Below, piece after piece: positions 32,837 to 43,858 of a DNA stretch of 64,000 nt. Below the pieces are notes generated by a model. That model was not told the DNA's origin. It did no database searches and saw only the letters and a list, made by a program, of their open reading frames with translations. Each line of letters starts with the position of its first letter. Position 1 is the stretch's first letter. Source of the stretch: Hormiphora californensis (lineage: Eukaryota > Ctenophora > Tentaculata > Cydippida > Pleurobrachiidae); NCBI GenBank assembly GCA_020137815.1, contig CM035362.1, positions 4,440,008 through 4,504,007 on the forward strand, read 5' to 3'. The position numbers were made by a program, and so were the translations under genes.

Positions 32837-34743
32837 TCACCGGAGTCTGGTGTGGGACCTAATGTGACTTTGAAGGTGACTAGAAGTTTTACAGCCTTTT
32901 CCACAATCCTTACATTTGTAGGGCCGCTCTCCAGTATGGGTCATCATATGATATTTAAGAGAACTTGTATTAGTAAAGCCTTTTCCACACTCCTTACATT
33001 TGTAGGGCCGCTCTCCAGTATGGATCATCATATGATATTTAAGAGTACTTGTATTATTAAAGCCTTTTCCACACTCCTTACATTTACAGGGCCGTTCTCC
33101 GGTATGGATCCTCATGTGAACATTTAGATTACCCTTTGTGTTAAACCCTCGCCCACATTCCTTACATTTGAAAGGCTGGTCTTCAGTGTGAATCCTCATG
33201 TGTTTTTTCAGAGCACGAGCTTCATTAAATCCCTCTTTACACTCTTTACATGTGTAGGGCCGAATTCCATTATGAATCGTCATGTGACGATTAAGGTCAC
33301 TAGACTGGTGGAATGCCGTTTTACACTCCTTACATTTGTAGGGCCGCTCCCCAGTATGGTATCTCATATGAGATTTAAGACCACTTATATTAGTAAAGCC
33401 TTTCCCACAATCCTTACATTTATAGGGCTGTTCTCTAGTATGGGTCATCATATGATATTTAAGTTTAGTTGAAGTAGTTAACCCTTTATCACATTCCTTA
33501 CATTTATAGTGCCGTTCTCTAGTATGGGTCATCATATGACTTTGAAGGTGACTAGAAGATTTAAAGCCTTTATCACATTCCTTACATTTGTAGGGCCACT
33601 CTCCAGTATGGGTCATCATATGATATTTAAGAGTACTTGGATAAATAAAGCCTTTTCCACACTCCTTACATTTACAGGGCCGTTCTCCGGTATGGATCCT
33701 CATGTGAACTGTTAGATTACCCGATTTATTGAACACTTTCCCACATTCCTTACATTTGAACGGCTGGTGTCCAGTATGGATCCTCATATGAACTGTTAGA
33801 TTACCCTTTTCCTTAAACTCTTTTCCACACTCCTTACATTTGAAAGGCTGGTCTCCAGTGTGTGTATTCATGTGTTTTTTCAGATCACGAAAATTAAATC
33901 CCATTTTACACTCTCTACATTTATAGGGCCAAACTCCAGTATGATGAATCATGTGACGATCAAGTTCACTAGACTGGTGGAATGCCATTTTACACTCCTT
34001 ACATTTGTAGGGACCTTCTTCGATATGCGTCCTCATATGATCTTTAAACTGACTCGAAGTAGTAAACGCTTTTCCGCAATCCTTACATTTGAAGGGCCGA
34101 TCTCCAGTATGGATCCTCATGTGCAATTTAAGGGTACTAGAATGCCTAAAACCTTTTTCACACACATCACACACGTATGGACGTTGAGGAGAGACAATAA
34201 TTTCACTGGGGACAGCCGTTAGTTCAGTTTCACAATCATCTGTACCGTAATCGTCCTTTTCTCCAGAGTCCGTCAAGATTTCTGCTGGTATTTCACCTGA
34301 GAAGGAAAATTAAATGTTAGAAAATCAAATTGCAAACGACTTGGACAACTAGAAAAGATTAAAATATAATCAGTGAGACTGGATAACTCACCAATTTGTG
34401 GAAGTGATGAAGCAGGTGTGTCAGAATTATCAAGGAAGGAAGAAAACTCAACTGGCTCCGTTTTAACAGGTCCACAATCGAACAACGACTTGATATGAAC
34501 CGATTCAACTGGTTCAGTTTTAATATTCAACAAATCAGGATCCTCTTTACACGAAACTTCCTCTTCACATTTGATAAAGCCACACTTCACATCTTCATTG
34601 TCTGCTTGTTCTGTTTTCACTGGTGGTTGTTCGTTAACAAGGATCTGCTCTGTTTTTAGGAAAGGTCGTGGAGAAAATACGATACCAGTCTGATCTCCCC
34701 ACTGTATGGTATCGGCTGCAGGTGGAGTCCCGGTAGTGCTCAT
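32837..34743 (-). CDS. C2H2 zinc-finger protein with 16 fingers, two exons
   Basis: Exon 1 is 34,743 to about 34,393 (MSTTGTPPAADTIQWGD..., donor GG/GTGAGTT). Exon 2 is 34,298-32,837 (TGA). The N-terminal part has no KRAB or SCAN domain but carries five SUMO-type psi-K-x-E motifs (LKTEQ, VKTEQ, IKTEPVE, VKTEPVE twice with variants). The rest is 16 tandem fingers of C-x2-C-x12-H-x3-H type with TGERPYKCKEC linkers. The fourth finger is one residue short (CRECKMGFNFRDLKKHMNTH). Fingers 3-7 resemble 11-14 (HQSSELDRH/HQSSDLNRH, KGNLTVH/KGNLNVH), showing block duplication. It is expected to be a nuclear DNA-binding regulator. After the stop, a one-base shift restores REQPYKCEQ, the start of a further lost finger. 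Confidence 0.9.
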
Positions 34744-35000
34744 TTGTTACATAAGACACTGCTAAACGGGGAGGGGGGGGGTAAGCAAGATGATAATCCG
34801 GGTTTATAAGTGAGTTTTGAAATCGGACACAATATTGAGAAGTGTGGAATAAAATCAATAGCTTATCAGAGATAGATATAAAGTCGGATTCCCGTCGGAT
34901 TTTTGAAAATGACAGTTGTCACACACATGTGATATCCATCAACTGAGCTTGAGAAGCCATAATCATTTCGGTATCTAGGGACAATACAAAAAAGACAAAA
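34744..35000. promoter_or_regulatory. Upstream region of the zinc-finger gene
   Basis: About 250 bp separates the zinc-finger start codon from the LINE insertion. A poly-C tract (plus-strand G8) lies at 34,771-34,782. No defined promoter motif is seen; the assignment as promoter is positional only. Confidence 0.3.
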
Positions 35001-37093
35001 AGGCACAATAATTTATTTTAAGTAAAATAACTTTCGCTATCAAATTAGCTACGGAAGTAGTTAATCCTCTTCACCTTTCGGCATACGTTGCATCTAGACT
35101 TGTCCCTCTGAGCAAAAAACCATCTGGAATCCGCCCAATCGGGATTGGTGAAGTCTTACGCCGGCTAGTCGGCAAGGTGATTACCCGCTCACTGAAACCT
35201 AATATTGTTGAATCTACCGCCCCGATACAGCTATGTGCTGGGCTGGAGAGCGGAGTAGAGGCTGCCGTGCATGCAGCGAGAGAACTGTTTGAATCCGGGA
35301 AATGTGAGTGTGTGCTATTAATTGATGCAAGTAATGCTTTTAATTCCTTAAATCGAAATGCTGCTCTAAATAATATTAAATACATTTGCCCTGAGTTTGA
35401 GCATTATTTAAAAAATACATATGGTTTAACATCTAACTTATTCCTATGCGATGGAACTAATCATGAAATTATTAAATCTGCTGAAGGGACGACCCAGGGT
35501 GATACTGCGGCCATGTTTATGTACGCCAGCTGCCTTATGCCCCTTGTAATTTCATTGAAGGACATTGAACAGGTTACCCAGATATTTTATGCCGATGATG
35601 GCCTGGGCGGAGGGACTTTGGCTTCTGTAAATCAGTGGTGGGATAAAATCAAACTGAAGGGACCTGAATACGGCTACCTACCCAATCCAGGAAAATCTTG
35701 GTTGATTGTTAAACCTCACCTGGAGGACGAGGCAAAAGCCCTTTTCCCTGATGTTAACATTACCACCGAAGGGCAACGTTACCTGGGATCGTATATCGGA
35801 ACTAAGGAAGGTCAGGACAAGTTTGTTCAGAAAGAGGTAGATAAGTGGGCTGCAGAAATAACATCACTTGCGGAGATTGCAAACAGTGAGCCTCAGCTTG
35901 CTTATACAGCCTACACCATGGGAGTATCTAAACGGTGGTCGTATCTTATGAGAACGACTCCAGGCATTTCTGATCAGTTGGGCCCGATTGAGGATTCAAT
36001 TCTGCAGCAACTCATCCCTTCTATGACTGGACAACCTGTTATCAACGAGAGACTTCGATCAGTTTTCTCTCTTCCAGCGAGATTTGGAGGACTCGGGATT
36101 CAAAACCCTGTCGCTACATCGGATAGCGAGTACTATTTCTCCAAACTCATGACTGAAAATCTGTCCGCAGCTGTGCTGAACCAGGAAGATACGTTTACTG
36201 CAGATGATGTCAAAAACTCAGAGAACAAACTCATTGTGCGTCGAACGAAAAACGAACAACATCAGACGGCAATCGATCAAATAAAATCAAAATCGACACC
36301 AGAAGAGAAGAGGACCCTCGATCTCCTGGCCGAAAAGGGTGCATCCTCCTGGCTAACTTGTCTCCCACTAGAATCTCTTAACTTCACTCTAAACCGACAG
36401 GAATGGTTCGACGCTATCTCGGCTAGGTACAATCTCCCCCTTGTTGGCGAACCTCTACCAGATCAGTGTACATGCGGAGAAGCTAACAGTATCGATCATG
36501 CTATCTCCTGCAAGCTTGGAGGATTTGTTAACTTCAGGCACGACAACGTGAGAGACTTTATTGCGAAAGAGCTTAGCACTGTCGGCCTCGATACCAAGGT
36601 CGAACCTCACCTTCTCAACGTTCGGGGGACGTCCCTTCCAGCTGGGACCATCACAGCAGACGGGGCTCGCCTTGACATCAGAACCCGTGGACTCTGGTCA
36701 AGCTTAGACTGTACCTATTTTGACGTAAGGATTTTTAATCCAAGGGTAAAGTCTAATGCCAACCAGAGTATACAGAAGACCTATGAGAAGCATGAAACTG
36801 AGAAGAAGAAAGCTTATCTGCAACGAGTTCTCCAGGTTGAGAAGGCGGTGTTCACTCCGCTTGTCATGTCAACATCAGGCGGACTTGGTAGAGAATTTCA
36901 GAACACACTGAAACAGTTGGCCCACCGAAAATCTTCAAAAACTGGATATGAGCGCCAGGACTGTATTCGGTATCTTAGACTGTGCTTATCATTTGCGATG
37001 GTTCGCTCAATAACTGTATCGATTAGGGGATATCGGGGCAGGGGCAAGGCAGCTGCAAGTGACGCTGATGAATATTTATATCGTATGGACTAA
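35000..37093 (+). mobile_element. 5'-truncated LINE: reverse transcriptase plus C-terminal RLE endonuclease
   Basis: An open frame runs from about 35,019 (no proper start; LATEVVNPLHLSAYVASRL) to a stop at 37,093. RT motifs are intact: RPIGIGEVLRRL, LLIDASNAFNSLNR, EGTTQGDTAAMFMYA and the catalytic FYADDG. The C-terminal part has a C-T-C...H...C knuckle (CTCGEANSIDHAISC), RHDNVRDFIA, and an ARLDI...YFDVRIFNP nuclease core, as in restriction-like endonuclease LINEs of the R2/R4/NeSL broad group. The 5' end is missing, so it is probably immobile, yet the retained coding part is uninterrupted over about 690 codons, suggesting recent insertion. It lies between the zinc-finger gene and the 37.8-kb gene. 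Confidence 0.85.
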
Positions 37094-37360
37094 TTCCACA
37101 ATAATTTATTGATTCCATTTATTTCTACTGTATAATTTATTATATTTTAAGGCCGATATTGGCCGCCCCCCCCCCCAGTAAAATCAAACCATAATAAAAC
37201 ACTATTTTCTAAGTAAAATTAATAATGGAAACTCCGTTAAAATTAGAGTTGTAATAAGTATAAGGGCTATCATTATCTCCCACTATTAGAGTGAGGTAGT
37301 CACGTGACACGATAATTGGGAGAGAGACCGGTAGACAACGCATTTCCGTGTGTTGCCATA

Positions 37361-37365
<5 letters not shown>

Positions 37366-37453
<88 letters not shown>
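37366..37453. repeat. (GA)n microsatellite
   Basis: A pure GA run of about 88 bp about 345 bp upstream of the next gene's start. The preceding 37,094-37,365 is AT-rich with no gene seen. Confidence 0.95.
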
Positions 37454-37455
<2 letters not shown>

Positions 37456-37559
37456 TTCTATCCGCTTGTATCATTTCATTTTAGAGAACTCTAGTATAAC
37501 AGTCTATGTAGCTTCTTTAGTTTGTATGATGTCTCTGGTTGATTCCCCCGTATAAACCA

Positions 37560-37797
37560 TAGTTAATAACAGTTAACTAACAGTGCAACTAACAGTTAAC
37601 TAACAGTGCAACTAACAGTGCAACTAACAGTTAACTAACAGTGCAACTAACAGTTAACTAACAGTGCAACCAACAGTTAACTAACAGTGCAACTAACAGT
37701 TAACTAACAGTGCAACTAACAGTGCAACTAACAGTGCAACTAACAGTGCAACTAACAGTGCAACTAACAGTTAACTAACAGTGCAACCAACAGTGCA
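37560..37797. repeat. 12-bp minisatellite ending at a start codon
   Basis: About 20 units of AACTAACAGTGC and AACTAACAGTT run to within a few bases of the ATG at 37,798, so the array forms the 5' UTR or proximal promoter of the following gene. Confidence 0.9.
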
Positions 37798-40700
37798 ATG
37801 AGGAAGGGTGATGAGTTGCTAGACTGGGGAAAATATGACCATGTACCCCCAACTCATTACAACATTTACAGGTAAATAAATCCCCCCTATTTATTATTTT
37901 AGCTGAAATTTATCTATTGTTCCCCAATAAATCACTGCATTTTCAAACGGAAAGAAACTCATTTTATCTTTTCCAGTGACGTGTTACTTCGACCTGAACC
38001 CTCTGATTCACGTCTTCAAAAAAGGAGGGCGCTGGCACGGGACTTGGAGGAGAATTCGCCCCCACCTGTACCTTCTAAAACAACCGTGACACTGAGACCA
38101 CAACGCGTCGCAGAGTTAAGAGGTAGGTAACAGGAACCGACCGAATCAGGAAATACTGGTCCCTGATTGGCCGATAACCAGTCACGTGACCTAAATAACG
38201 AGTTCTGATTGGCTGTTTACTTGTTTCGGTCGGTTCCTGGTAGGTAATGAGAACCTGTTAGATTCGCCTTCAATAACTAAAGAAGTTAGCCCACCATCAA
38301 TGATCAACTAATGGATATCTGTAGGCTCGGGTAGACTTGATATTTCTTATTTCTTGCTCCCTTTTATGTAAAACATTGAGTATTGACCATTACACAGCCA
38401 ATCTGGGTGTTTTACAGTAGTTTAGTAATTGGGTTAAAACACCAAGGTGCAGGAATGTGCGTGTGTGTGAGTGTGAGTGTAACTTCAATACAATATAGGT
38501 ATCTCCCCCCCCCATGATATAATCCATTCTACAGCAAAGATATACGGTGGCCCGGTGAAGGATAGAGAGCTCTGTGATTACATTGCAGTATGGAAGGATG
38601 GAAAGGACATGAAACTAACTTTCAGGTAACAACACACTTTACTACACACACACACACTAATTTTTACTTTTAGATACTTTAAACTTACTCTTTCACAAAA
38701 TCCCTAGAAGTTATTTATTATTTAATCATCCAGACATTCTGTTACCCCTCCTCCCGTCATATCACCCCTAGCTATAACACTCAGATCGTCCCCTAGGCCC
38801 CTATTCACCTCCCCCAGCCCTCGGGCCTCTCCTACTTACCCTCTCCCTACTTATACTCTCCTCCCCCTAATTCACCCTTTCCTCCCCGTCAGATCGCCTC
38901 CTAGTTACCCTCTCCCCATCCCCGTTAGGTTCAGACCGCACTTAGTTTTTAATAGTTCCCTCTCCTCCCCCTAGTTACCCCTCCTCCCCGTCAGATCGCC
39001 GGAGCAGCTCGTCTACAATGAAGCAGCAATGATGCGACAATATGATAGAGCCATGGGAGGACACATATCTCACGAGAACGGTGAGAAAATAAATCGGTAT
39101 AAACAGTACCACAAGATTCGCTTTAAATTCTAATAACCCCATTAGTTGTCACATATGGAGACGACCTCCAAGAAGAAGAAGATACGTACCTATGTTTATA
39201 GTAGAACCCCCTTCTCCTACCCCGAACCCCCTGGACTTCTCCCTAAAACTTATTTGTAAATCTAAAAGTGTACACATGTTTCAGATGTGAATGGTGTGTT
39301 TGATAAGACGACCCAGACAATAAAACCAACACTAACCCGCCGCCGACCTAAACAAGCAAAAACCCTTCACTCCCAACTGTACTTCTACAGGTACATGCAG
39401 TATCTTGCTGGTGGAGCATTCGTGGGCCTCGTTTAACCGCGCTTCGCACGGGAGTAGTATCTTGCTCGCCCTCTCTCATCTCCCGTCTTTCGTATAAGTG
39501 GCTCCCTAGTTATTATTGTAAGGCCCCGGTACTAGTACTAGCCATGTATCCCTTGCAGAAGTGGTTAACTGTCCCCCTTTCCCAGATACCTAACAGCTCA
39601 GCCATACACCTCCCTACCAAAACCGCCCTAGAAACACCCCTGAACTGTCCCCCTTTTTCCAGATACCTATTACCTAACAGCTCAGCCATACATCTCCCTA
39701 CCAAAACCGCCCTAGAAACACCCCTGAACTGTCCCCCTTTTTCCAGATACCTATTACCTAACAGCTCAGCCATACATCTCCCTACCAAAACCGCCCTAGA
39801 AACACCCCTGAACTGTCCCCTTTTTCCAGATACCTATTACCTAACAGCTCAGCCATACACCTCCTTACCAAAACCGCCCTAGAAACACCCCTGAACTGTA
39901 CCCCTTTTTCCAGATACCTATTACCTAACAGCTCAGCCATACATCTCCCTACCAAAACCGCCCTAGAAACACCCCTGAACTGTCCCCTTTTTCCAGATAC
40001 CTATTACCTAACAGCTCAGCCATACACCTCCTTACCAAAACCGCCCTAGAAACACCCCTGAACTGTACCCCTTTTTACAGACGGCAGACACCTAACAATA
40101 TTCATGTAACTCCCAGATACCTAACAATATTCTTGTAACTCCCAGATACCTAACAATATTCTTGTAACTCCCAGATACCTAACAATATTCTTGTAACTCC
40201 CAGATACCTAACAATATTCTTGTAACTCCCAGACACCTAACAATATTCTTGTAACTCCCAGATACCTAACAACATTCTTGTAACTCCCAGACACCTAACA
40301 ATATTCTTGTAACTCCCAGACACCTAACAATATTCTTGTAACTCCCAGATACCTAACAATATTCTTGTAACTCCCAGACACCTAACAATATTCTTGTAAC
40401 TCCCAGATACCTAACAATATTCTTGTAACTCCCAGATACCTAACAATATTCTTGTAACTCCCAGACACCTAACAATATTCTTGTAACTCCCAGACACCTA
40501 ACAATATTCTTGTAACTCCCAGACACCTAACAATATTCTTGTAACTCCCAGATACCTAACAATATTCTTGTAACTCCCAGATACCTAACAATATTCTTGT
40601 AACTCCCAGACACCTAACAATATTCTTGTAACTCCCAGACACCTAACAATATTCTTGTAACTCCCAGACACCTAACAATATTCTTGTAACTCCCAGACAC

Positions 40701-40933
40701 CTAACAATATTCTTGTAACTCCCAGATACCTAACATCCCAGCGGATATCAGAGATCTCAGAGTGCAGGTACCTGAGGACCAGAGCGGGAACTACTAAACC
40801 CGTCCTTGAACCCAAGACAAGGGCCCTGGTTGAAAACAAGACCCTCATTCCAAACCAGCTACCGCCACTGAAACCTCACAAAAGTGGCTCTCTTAGGAGG
40901 CAGCAGATGAAAAACATGTTCAATATGCAGTGA
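37798..40933 (+). CDS. Uncharacterised basic protein, six exons
   Basis: Exons 37798-37871, 37977-38122, 38535-38625, 38995-39080, 39285-39390 and 40726-40933 (TGA) encode 236 residues; every phase joins correctly. It begins MRKGDELLDWGKYDHVPPTH. A central part reads RELCDYIAVWKDGKDMKL. The C-terminus is strongly basic (LTRRRPKQAKTLHSQLYFYR, SGSLRRQQMKNMFNMQ). No signal peptide, membrane segment or known domain is evident and I do not recognise the family; a cytoskeletal or ciliary role would be a guess. A hAT-like MITE lies directly behind the second donor. The last intron is filled by two satellite arrays that copy the acceptor of exon 6. Confidence 0.8.
38131..38239 (+). mobile_element. 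hAT-like MITE directly behind a splice donor (reference copy)
   Basis: 109 bp with ends CAGGAACCGACCGAA and TTCGGTCGGTTCCTG. The perfect 8-bp duplication GTAGGTAA is at 38,123-38,130 and 38,240-38,247. The left copy is the donor of exon 2 (exon end 38,122). The interior holds the palindrome GTCACGTGAC (an E-box core) between two ATTGG (CCAAT) words. Confidence 0.95.
39582..40080 (+). repeat. ~84-bp tandem array with acceptor-like junctions
   Basis: Units start CAGATACCTA at 39,582, 39,660, 39,744, 39,827, 39,911 and 39,994 (78-84 bp apart). Each is preceded by CCCCTTTTTC, a strong polypyrimidine tract, so every unit presents a 3' splice-site-like sequence matching the acceptor of exon 6 (CAG/ATACCTA). 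Confidence 0.9.
40088..40725 (+). repeat. 29-bp satellite, 22 units, each copying the exon 6 acceptor
   Basis: The unit is A(T/C)ACCTAACAATATTCTTGT followed by AACTCCCAG. 638 bp equals exactly 22 x 29. The array ends at the real exon 6, whose first ten bases ATACCTAACA are identical to the unit start. In the host frame a unit reads into TAA, so the copies are decoy acceptors, not coding. Confidence 0.95.
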
Positions 40934-41220
40934 TTATTATCGTTATTAATAATTCTGTATAACCTCCCAATTTGAGATATAATGGAGAATTAGTTTGAAA
41001 TCAACAGTAAAGTTTACGAGTTTAAGAAGATAACGGATGAATAAATTATGATGTCATTCAAATTATGATGTTATTCAACTGTTCACCCCCAAACTTGTGA
41101 CATTTATCTTTTTTCGTTAATTCGAATCCAAGCCGGACTTTTAGCCATGAAGACGCTCCTGGTTCAGTGTTGAGGGCTATAAGACGCTGACCGTAACTGT
41201 CCATCGATATTCGATGTGAA

Positions 41221-41366
41221 GTCCATTTTTATCCAACTGTTCACCCCTCAACTCGTGTGCGTGCGATATTTTAATTTACGCTGTGCGCGCTACATGTTAA
41301 CATGTGATAAACGCGCAAAACAATTCCGCGCACGACTTTGGGGGGTGAACAGTTGAAAAAAAATGG
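41221..41366. mobile_element. Fold-back MITE, TCCAACTGTTCACCC family
   Basis: GTCCATTTTTATCCAACTGT... at the left pairs with ...ACAGTTGAAAAAAAATGGA at the right. The interior contains CTACATGTTAACATGTGATA. A second copy is at 42,676-42,830 with the same interior. Confidence 0.8.
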
Positions 41367-41733
41367 AGTATATGGATAAGCTTGTAATCTGCTAGAAACC
41401 TGTAACCTGGTTTTGGTGGCTAACTCACACTCAGCAATCTTCTCCGAAACTCAATTGTTACATTTGTTGTCCTACACTGACTGTACACCGCGCAACCGAG
41501 GTGCACAGTCCTACCCCAAACATTGGTTTAGCACGCGCAAAGATGAAACGAGGCGCGTTAAACACGGTTTGAACTCTTCAAAATCATTCATTCTTGTAAA
41601 AAAGAGCTCTCGCGACGTTCCCACGGTCCGTGGGAAAAGCGAGAGACGCGCTCAGACTATAGAGAGAGAAGAGTTGGCGCTGTTAGCACTTGCTGTGCGC
41701 GGCGCGTTGCAGATTCAAGAAGACCCTTTGACG

Positions 41734-41819
41734 TGAGACCCTCCTCGCTACGCGAGGCCGCTACGCGGCCTCACGTAGCCGCACTGGGCCTTCGGCCCAG
41801 TGCGAAGAGGAGGGTCTCA
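41734..41819. other. 86-nt three-stem (cloverleaf-like) palindrome
   Basis: The outer stem TGAGACCCTCCTC / GAGGAGGGTCTCA encloses two hairpins: GCTACG...CGTAGC with inner GAGGCCG/CGGCCTC (41,747-41,779) and CGCACTGGGCC-TTC-GGCCCAGTGCG (41,780-41,804). All three stems are nearly perfect. It is not tRNA-like in arm sizes. Confidence 0.85.
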
Positions 41820-42280
41820 TATGAGACAATACATTTGATACCCCGCAAGTTGACTCAATATAGTTAAGAGATAAACGCAAAAACAGAGAAAAAAAGCTCA
41901 TGATTAAAAGGGCTCTGTCTAGTCGAGCGACCACTGCATGATTTCTTTAGATTAAATTAAAGATTTCTTTAGAGTTTGGACGGTAAGTGATTGGCTAACG
42001 GTTCAGTGCATAATCTGAAGTGGGTGAAGCATGGTTCGCAGTTTCGACAGGGTTGTCCAAACTCCAATCCTATTCCGCCCATTTCGACCGGGAGCTTTGC
42101 AAATGCTGGCAGCTGAAAACTCAAGAGCCCCAACACCCATTGGCGTCACTATTCAACAGTCGGAGAGACGCTGCATGCAGACTGGAAGCACTTTTCAAAC
42201 CGGGGGCCAGCGCTTTTCAATTCACTAACCCCAACACCGATTGGCATCACTTTCCAACAGCCGAAGAGAAGCTACCAAAG

Positions 42281-42676
42281 AAGGAACCATAATAAAGTTC
42301 AAGAGCCTCCAAGAGCGCACCAAGTCCAAGAGCACACCAGGACCAGGAGAGCACCCCATCCAAAAGAGACCGTGCGCAAGGGATACCACGCGCAGAAGAG
42401 TCCGCACGCGCAAATACAACGCCGCGCTGGTCTCTTCTGCGCATGGTGTCCCCTGCGCGTGGTATCTTCTGGATGGGGAGCTCTCTTTGATGTGGTGCGC
42501 TCTTGGAGTGGTCTCTTCTGGATGTGGTACGCTCTTGGTTGTGGTCTCTTTTGGGTGTGGTGCGCTCTCAGGTGTGGTCTCTCTTCGATAGGGTGCGCTC
42601 TCAGGTGTGGTCTCTCTTCGATGGGGTGCGCTCTTGGGTGCTCTTGGAGGCTCTTGAACTTTATTATGGTTCCTTA
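42281..42676. mobile_element. Inverted-repeat element with internal GGTCTCTT/GTGCGCTCTT units
   Basis: The left end AAGGAACCATAATAAAGTTC is complemented at 42,655-42,676. The interior alternates GTGGTGCGCTCTTGG and GGTCTCTTCTGG words in tandem, inverted about the centre. A shorter relative is at 46,329-46,530. Confidence 0.75.
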
Positions 42677-42830
42677 AAGTCCATTTTTTTTCAACTGTTC
42701 ACCCAAAAACTGAAATTTAATAAAAATTAGAATTTTGGTGGCGCGCGCTACACGTTAACATGTGATAAACGCGCAAAACAATTCCGCGCACGACTTTGGG
42801 GGGTGAACAGTTGGAAAAAAAATGGACTTT
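42676..42830. mobile_element. Fold-back MITE, TCCAACTGTTCACCC family, second copy
   Basis: AAAGTCCATTTTTTTTCAAC at the left is complemented at the right end. The interior is nearly identical to the 41,221 copy (ACGTTAACATGTGATAAACG). Confidence 0.8.
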
Positions 42831-43075
42831 AAAGTGCGTTTCAAACGACTTGACCTGAGATTCCTGGAAATTCAGGATTTCCCCTTTGTAAATACACGCG
42901 CAATGCGCCAAATTCCAAGAATTACGGGTCAAGTCGCTTGAAACGGACTTTAAAGTGCGTTTCAAACGACTTGACCTGAGATTCCTGGAAATTCAGGATT
43001 TCCCCTTTGTAAATACACGCGCAATGCGCCAAATTCCAAGAATTTCGGGTCAAGTCGCTTGAAACGGACTTTAGA
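42831..43075. repeat. Tandem pair of 121-bp hairpin units
   Basis: GTGCGTTTCAAACGACTTGA starts at 42,834 and 42,955. Each unit closes with TCAAGTCGCTTGAAACGGAC, so each is an inverted-repeat unit duplicated head to tail. The second copy differs at single bases. Confidence 0.85.
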
Positions 43076-43298
43076 GAGAAAAGCATTTTTTTAAAAAAAG
43101 ACAATAAAAATTATAATAAACTAGAAAACCCGTTGAAGTAAAGCGTAACTGTGAACTGAATACGACACGGGCATGTACTATAATAATATACCCACTATAG
43201 AACGCCATGAACACTGCACCCTGAACACTCTGAACACTCTAAACACCCTGAACACCACGAACACTGCACCCTAAACACCCTAAATACTCTATTTACAG

Positions 43299-43858
43299 AT
43301 CCGTGAATTAAAGGAGAATGTTGAATACATGTTTGGATACACCCTCTCGTGCCCCGAGGACTCACAGTTCTCTCTTGTATCTCTCTATGCTGAATCACCA
43401 ACTCACAATCTTCTCTTCAAGAAGTTAGTATGGATCGAGTTAGTTACTTATTATATTTTCTCACAAAACTTAGTGGATGAACGGGGAGTTAATCAACAAA
43501 GAGTAATGCAGTCGGACCCTGATATAACCTCCCCCGCCCCCATATATAGGAAATTAACAGTATTTGACCCTGATTCACTGGGCTCCCTGATTTAACGAGC
43601 TCACGATTATTAAAATTTCAAAATTCCCTACTAAATTAATTTATTAAATTCGTTTTCTTTGGTTTTCGTATTAAATCCCGATATTAATTATGTTTCTCCT
43701 CCAGGTGCGAGGGAGCATTCCAATTGGTGGAGACGAAATACACCAGTTCCATTGACATGCAGGCCCACTTGTCAAAGTTTACACAACACAGATCATTGCC
43801 ACTCTTCCTGTGCGATGTAGCCTCCGATCTGTATCACCGCAGAACCATCATGGACTGA
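43299..43858 (+). CDS. MAD1L1: MAD1 (spindle checkpoint) C-terminal exons
   Basis: Two exons, 43,299-43,423 and 43,705-43,858 (TGA), phase 2 at the junction. They encode the conserved C-terminal fold of MAD1: GYTLSCPEDSQFSLVSLYAE, LLFKK, FQLVETKYTSSIDMQAHLSK, SLPLFLCDVASDLYHRRTIM. In MAD1 this domain binds BUB1/RWD-type partners at kinetochores, and the protein recruits MAD2. I could not find the upstream coiled-coil exons or the MAD2-binding motif in the preceding 2.4 kb, which is repeats. So this is a gene whose 5' part lies far upstream beyond other genes, or a 3' fragment duplicated here. The intron holds a decayed pogo-type MITE. The fold assignment is firm; whether it is functional is open. 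Confidence 0.75.
43509..43600 (+). mobile_element. Pogo-type MITE, decayed
   Basis: CAGTCGGACCCTGATATAAC at the left and GGGCTCCCTGATTTAACGA at the right, in the MAD1 intron. The right terminus is lost. Confidence 0.6.

Larger units (their letters stand above)
40934..43298. other. Repeat-rich interval without a recognised gene
   Basis: Contains two copies of a TGTTCACCC-ended fold-back element (41,221-41,366; 42,676-42,830), a three-stem GC-rich structure (41,734-41,819), a large inverted-repeat element (42,281-42,676) and a 121-bp tandem duplication (42,831-43,075). 43,199-43,290 repeats GAACACYCT. Open frames at 41,413-41,736 and 42,020-42,730 run through repeat material and show no domain. 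Confidence 0.6.

Noticed and set aside
32852-34222. Plus-strand open frames opposite the zinc-finger array
   Set aside because: Periodic shadows of the finger repeats.
40088-40725. A regular 29-bp repeat that superficially resembles a CRISPR array
   Set aside because: Units are directly adjacent with no spacers, the context is a eukaryotic intron, and the unit derives from the neighbouring splice junction.
41413-42730. Several open frames of 65-116 codons
   Set aside because: They run through fold-back elements and GTGCGCTCTT tandem units; no domain or splice support.
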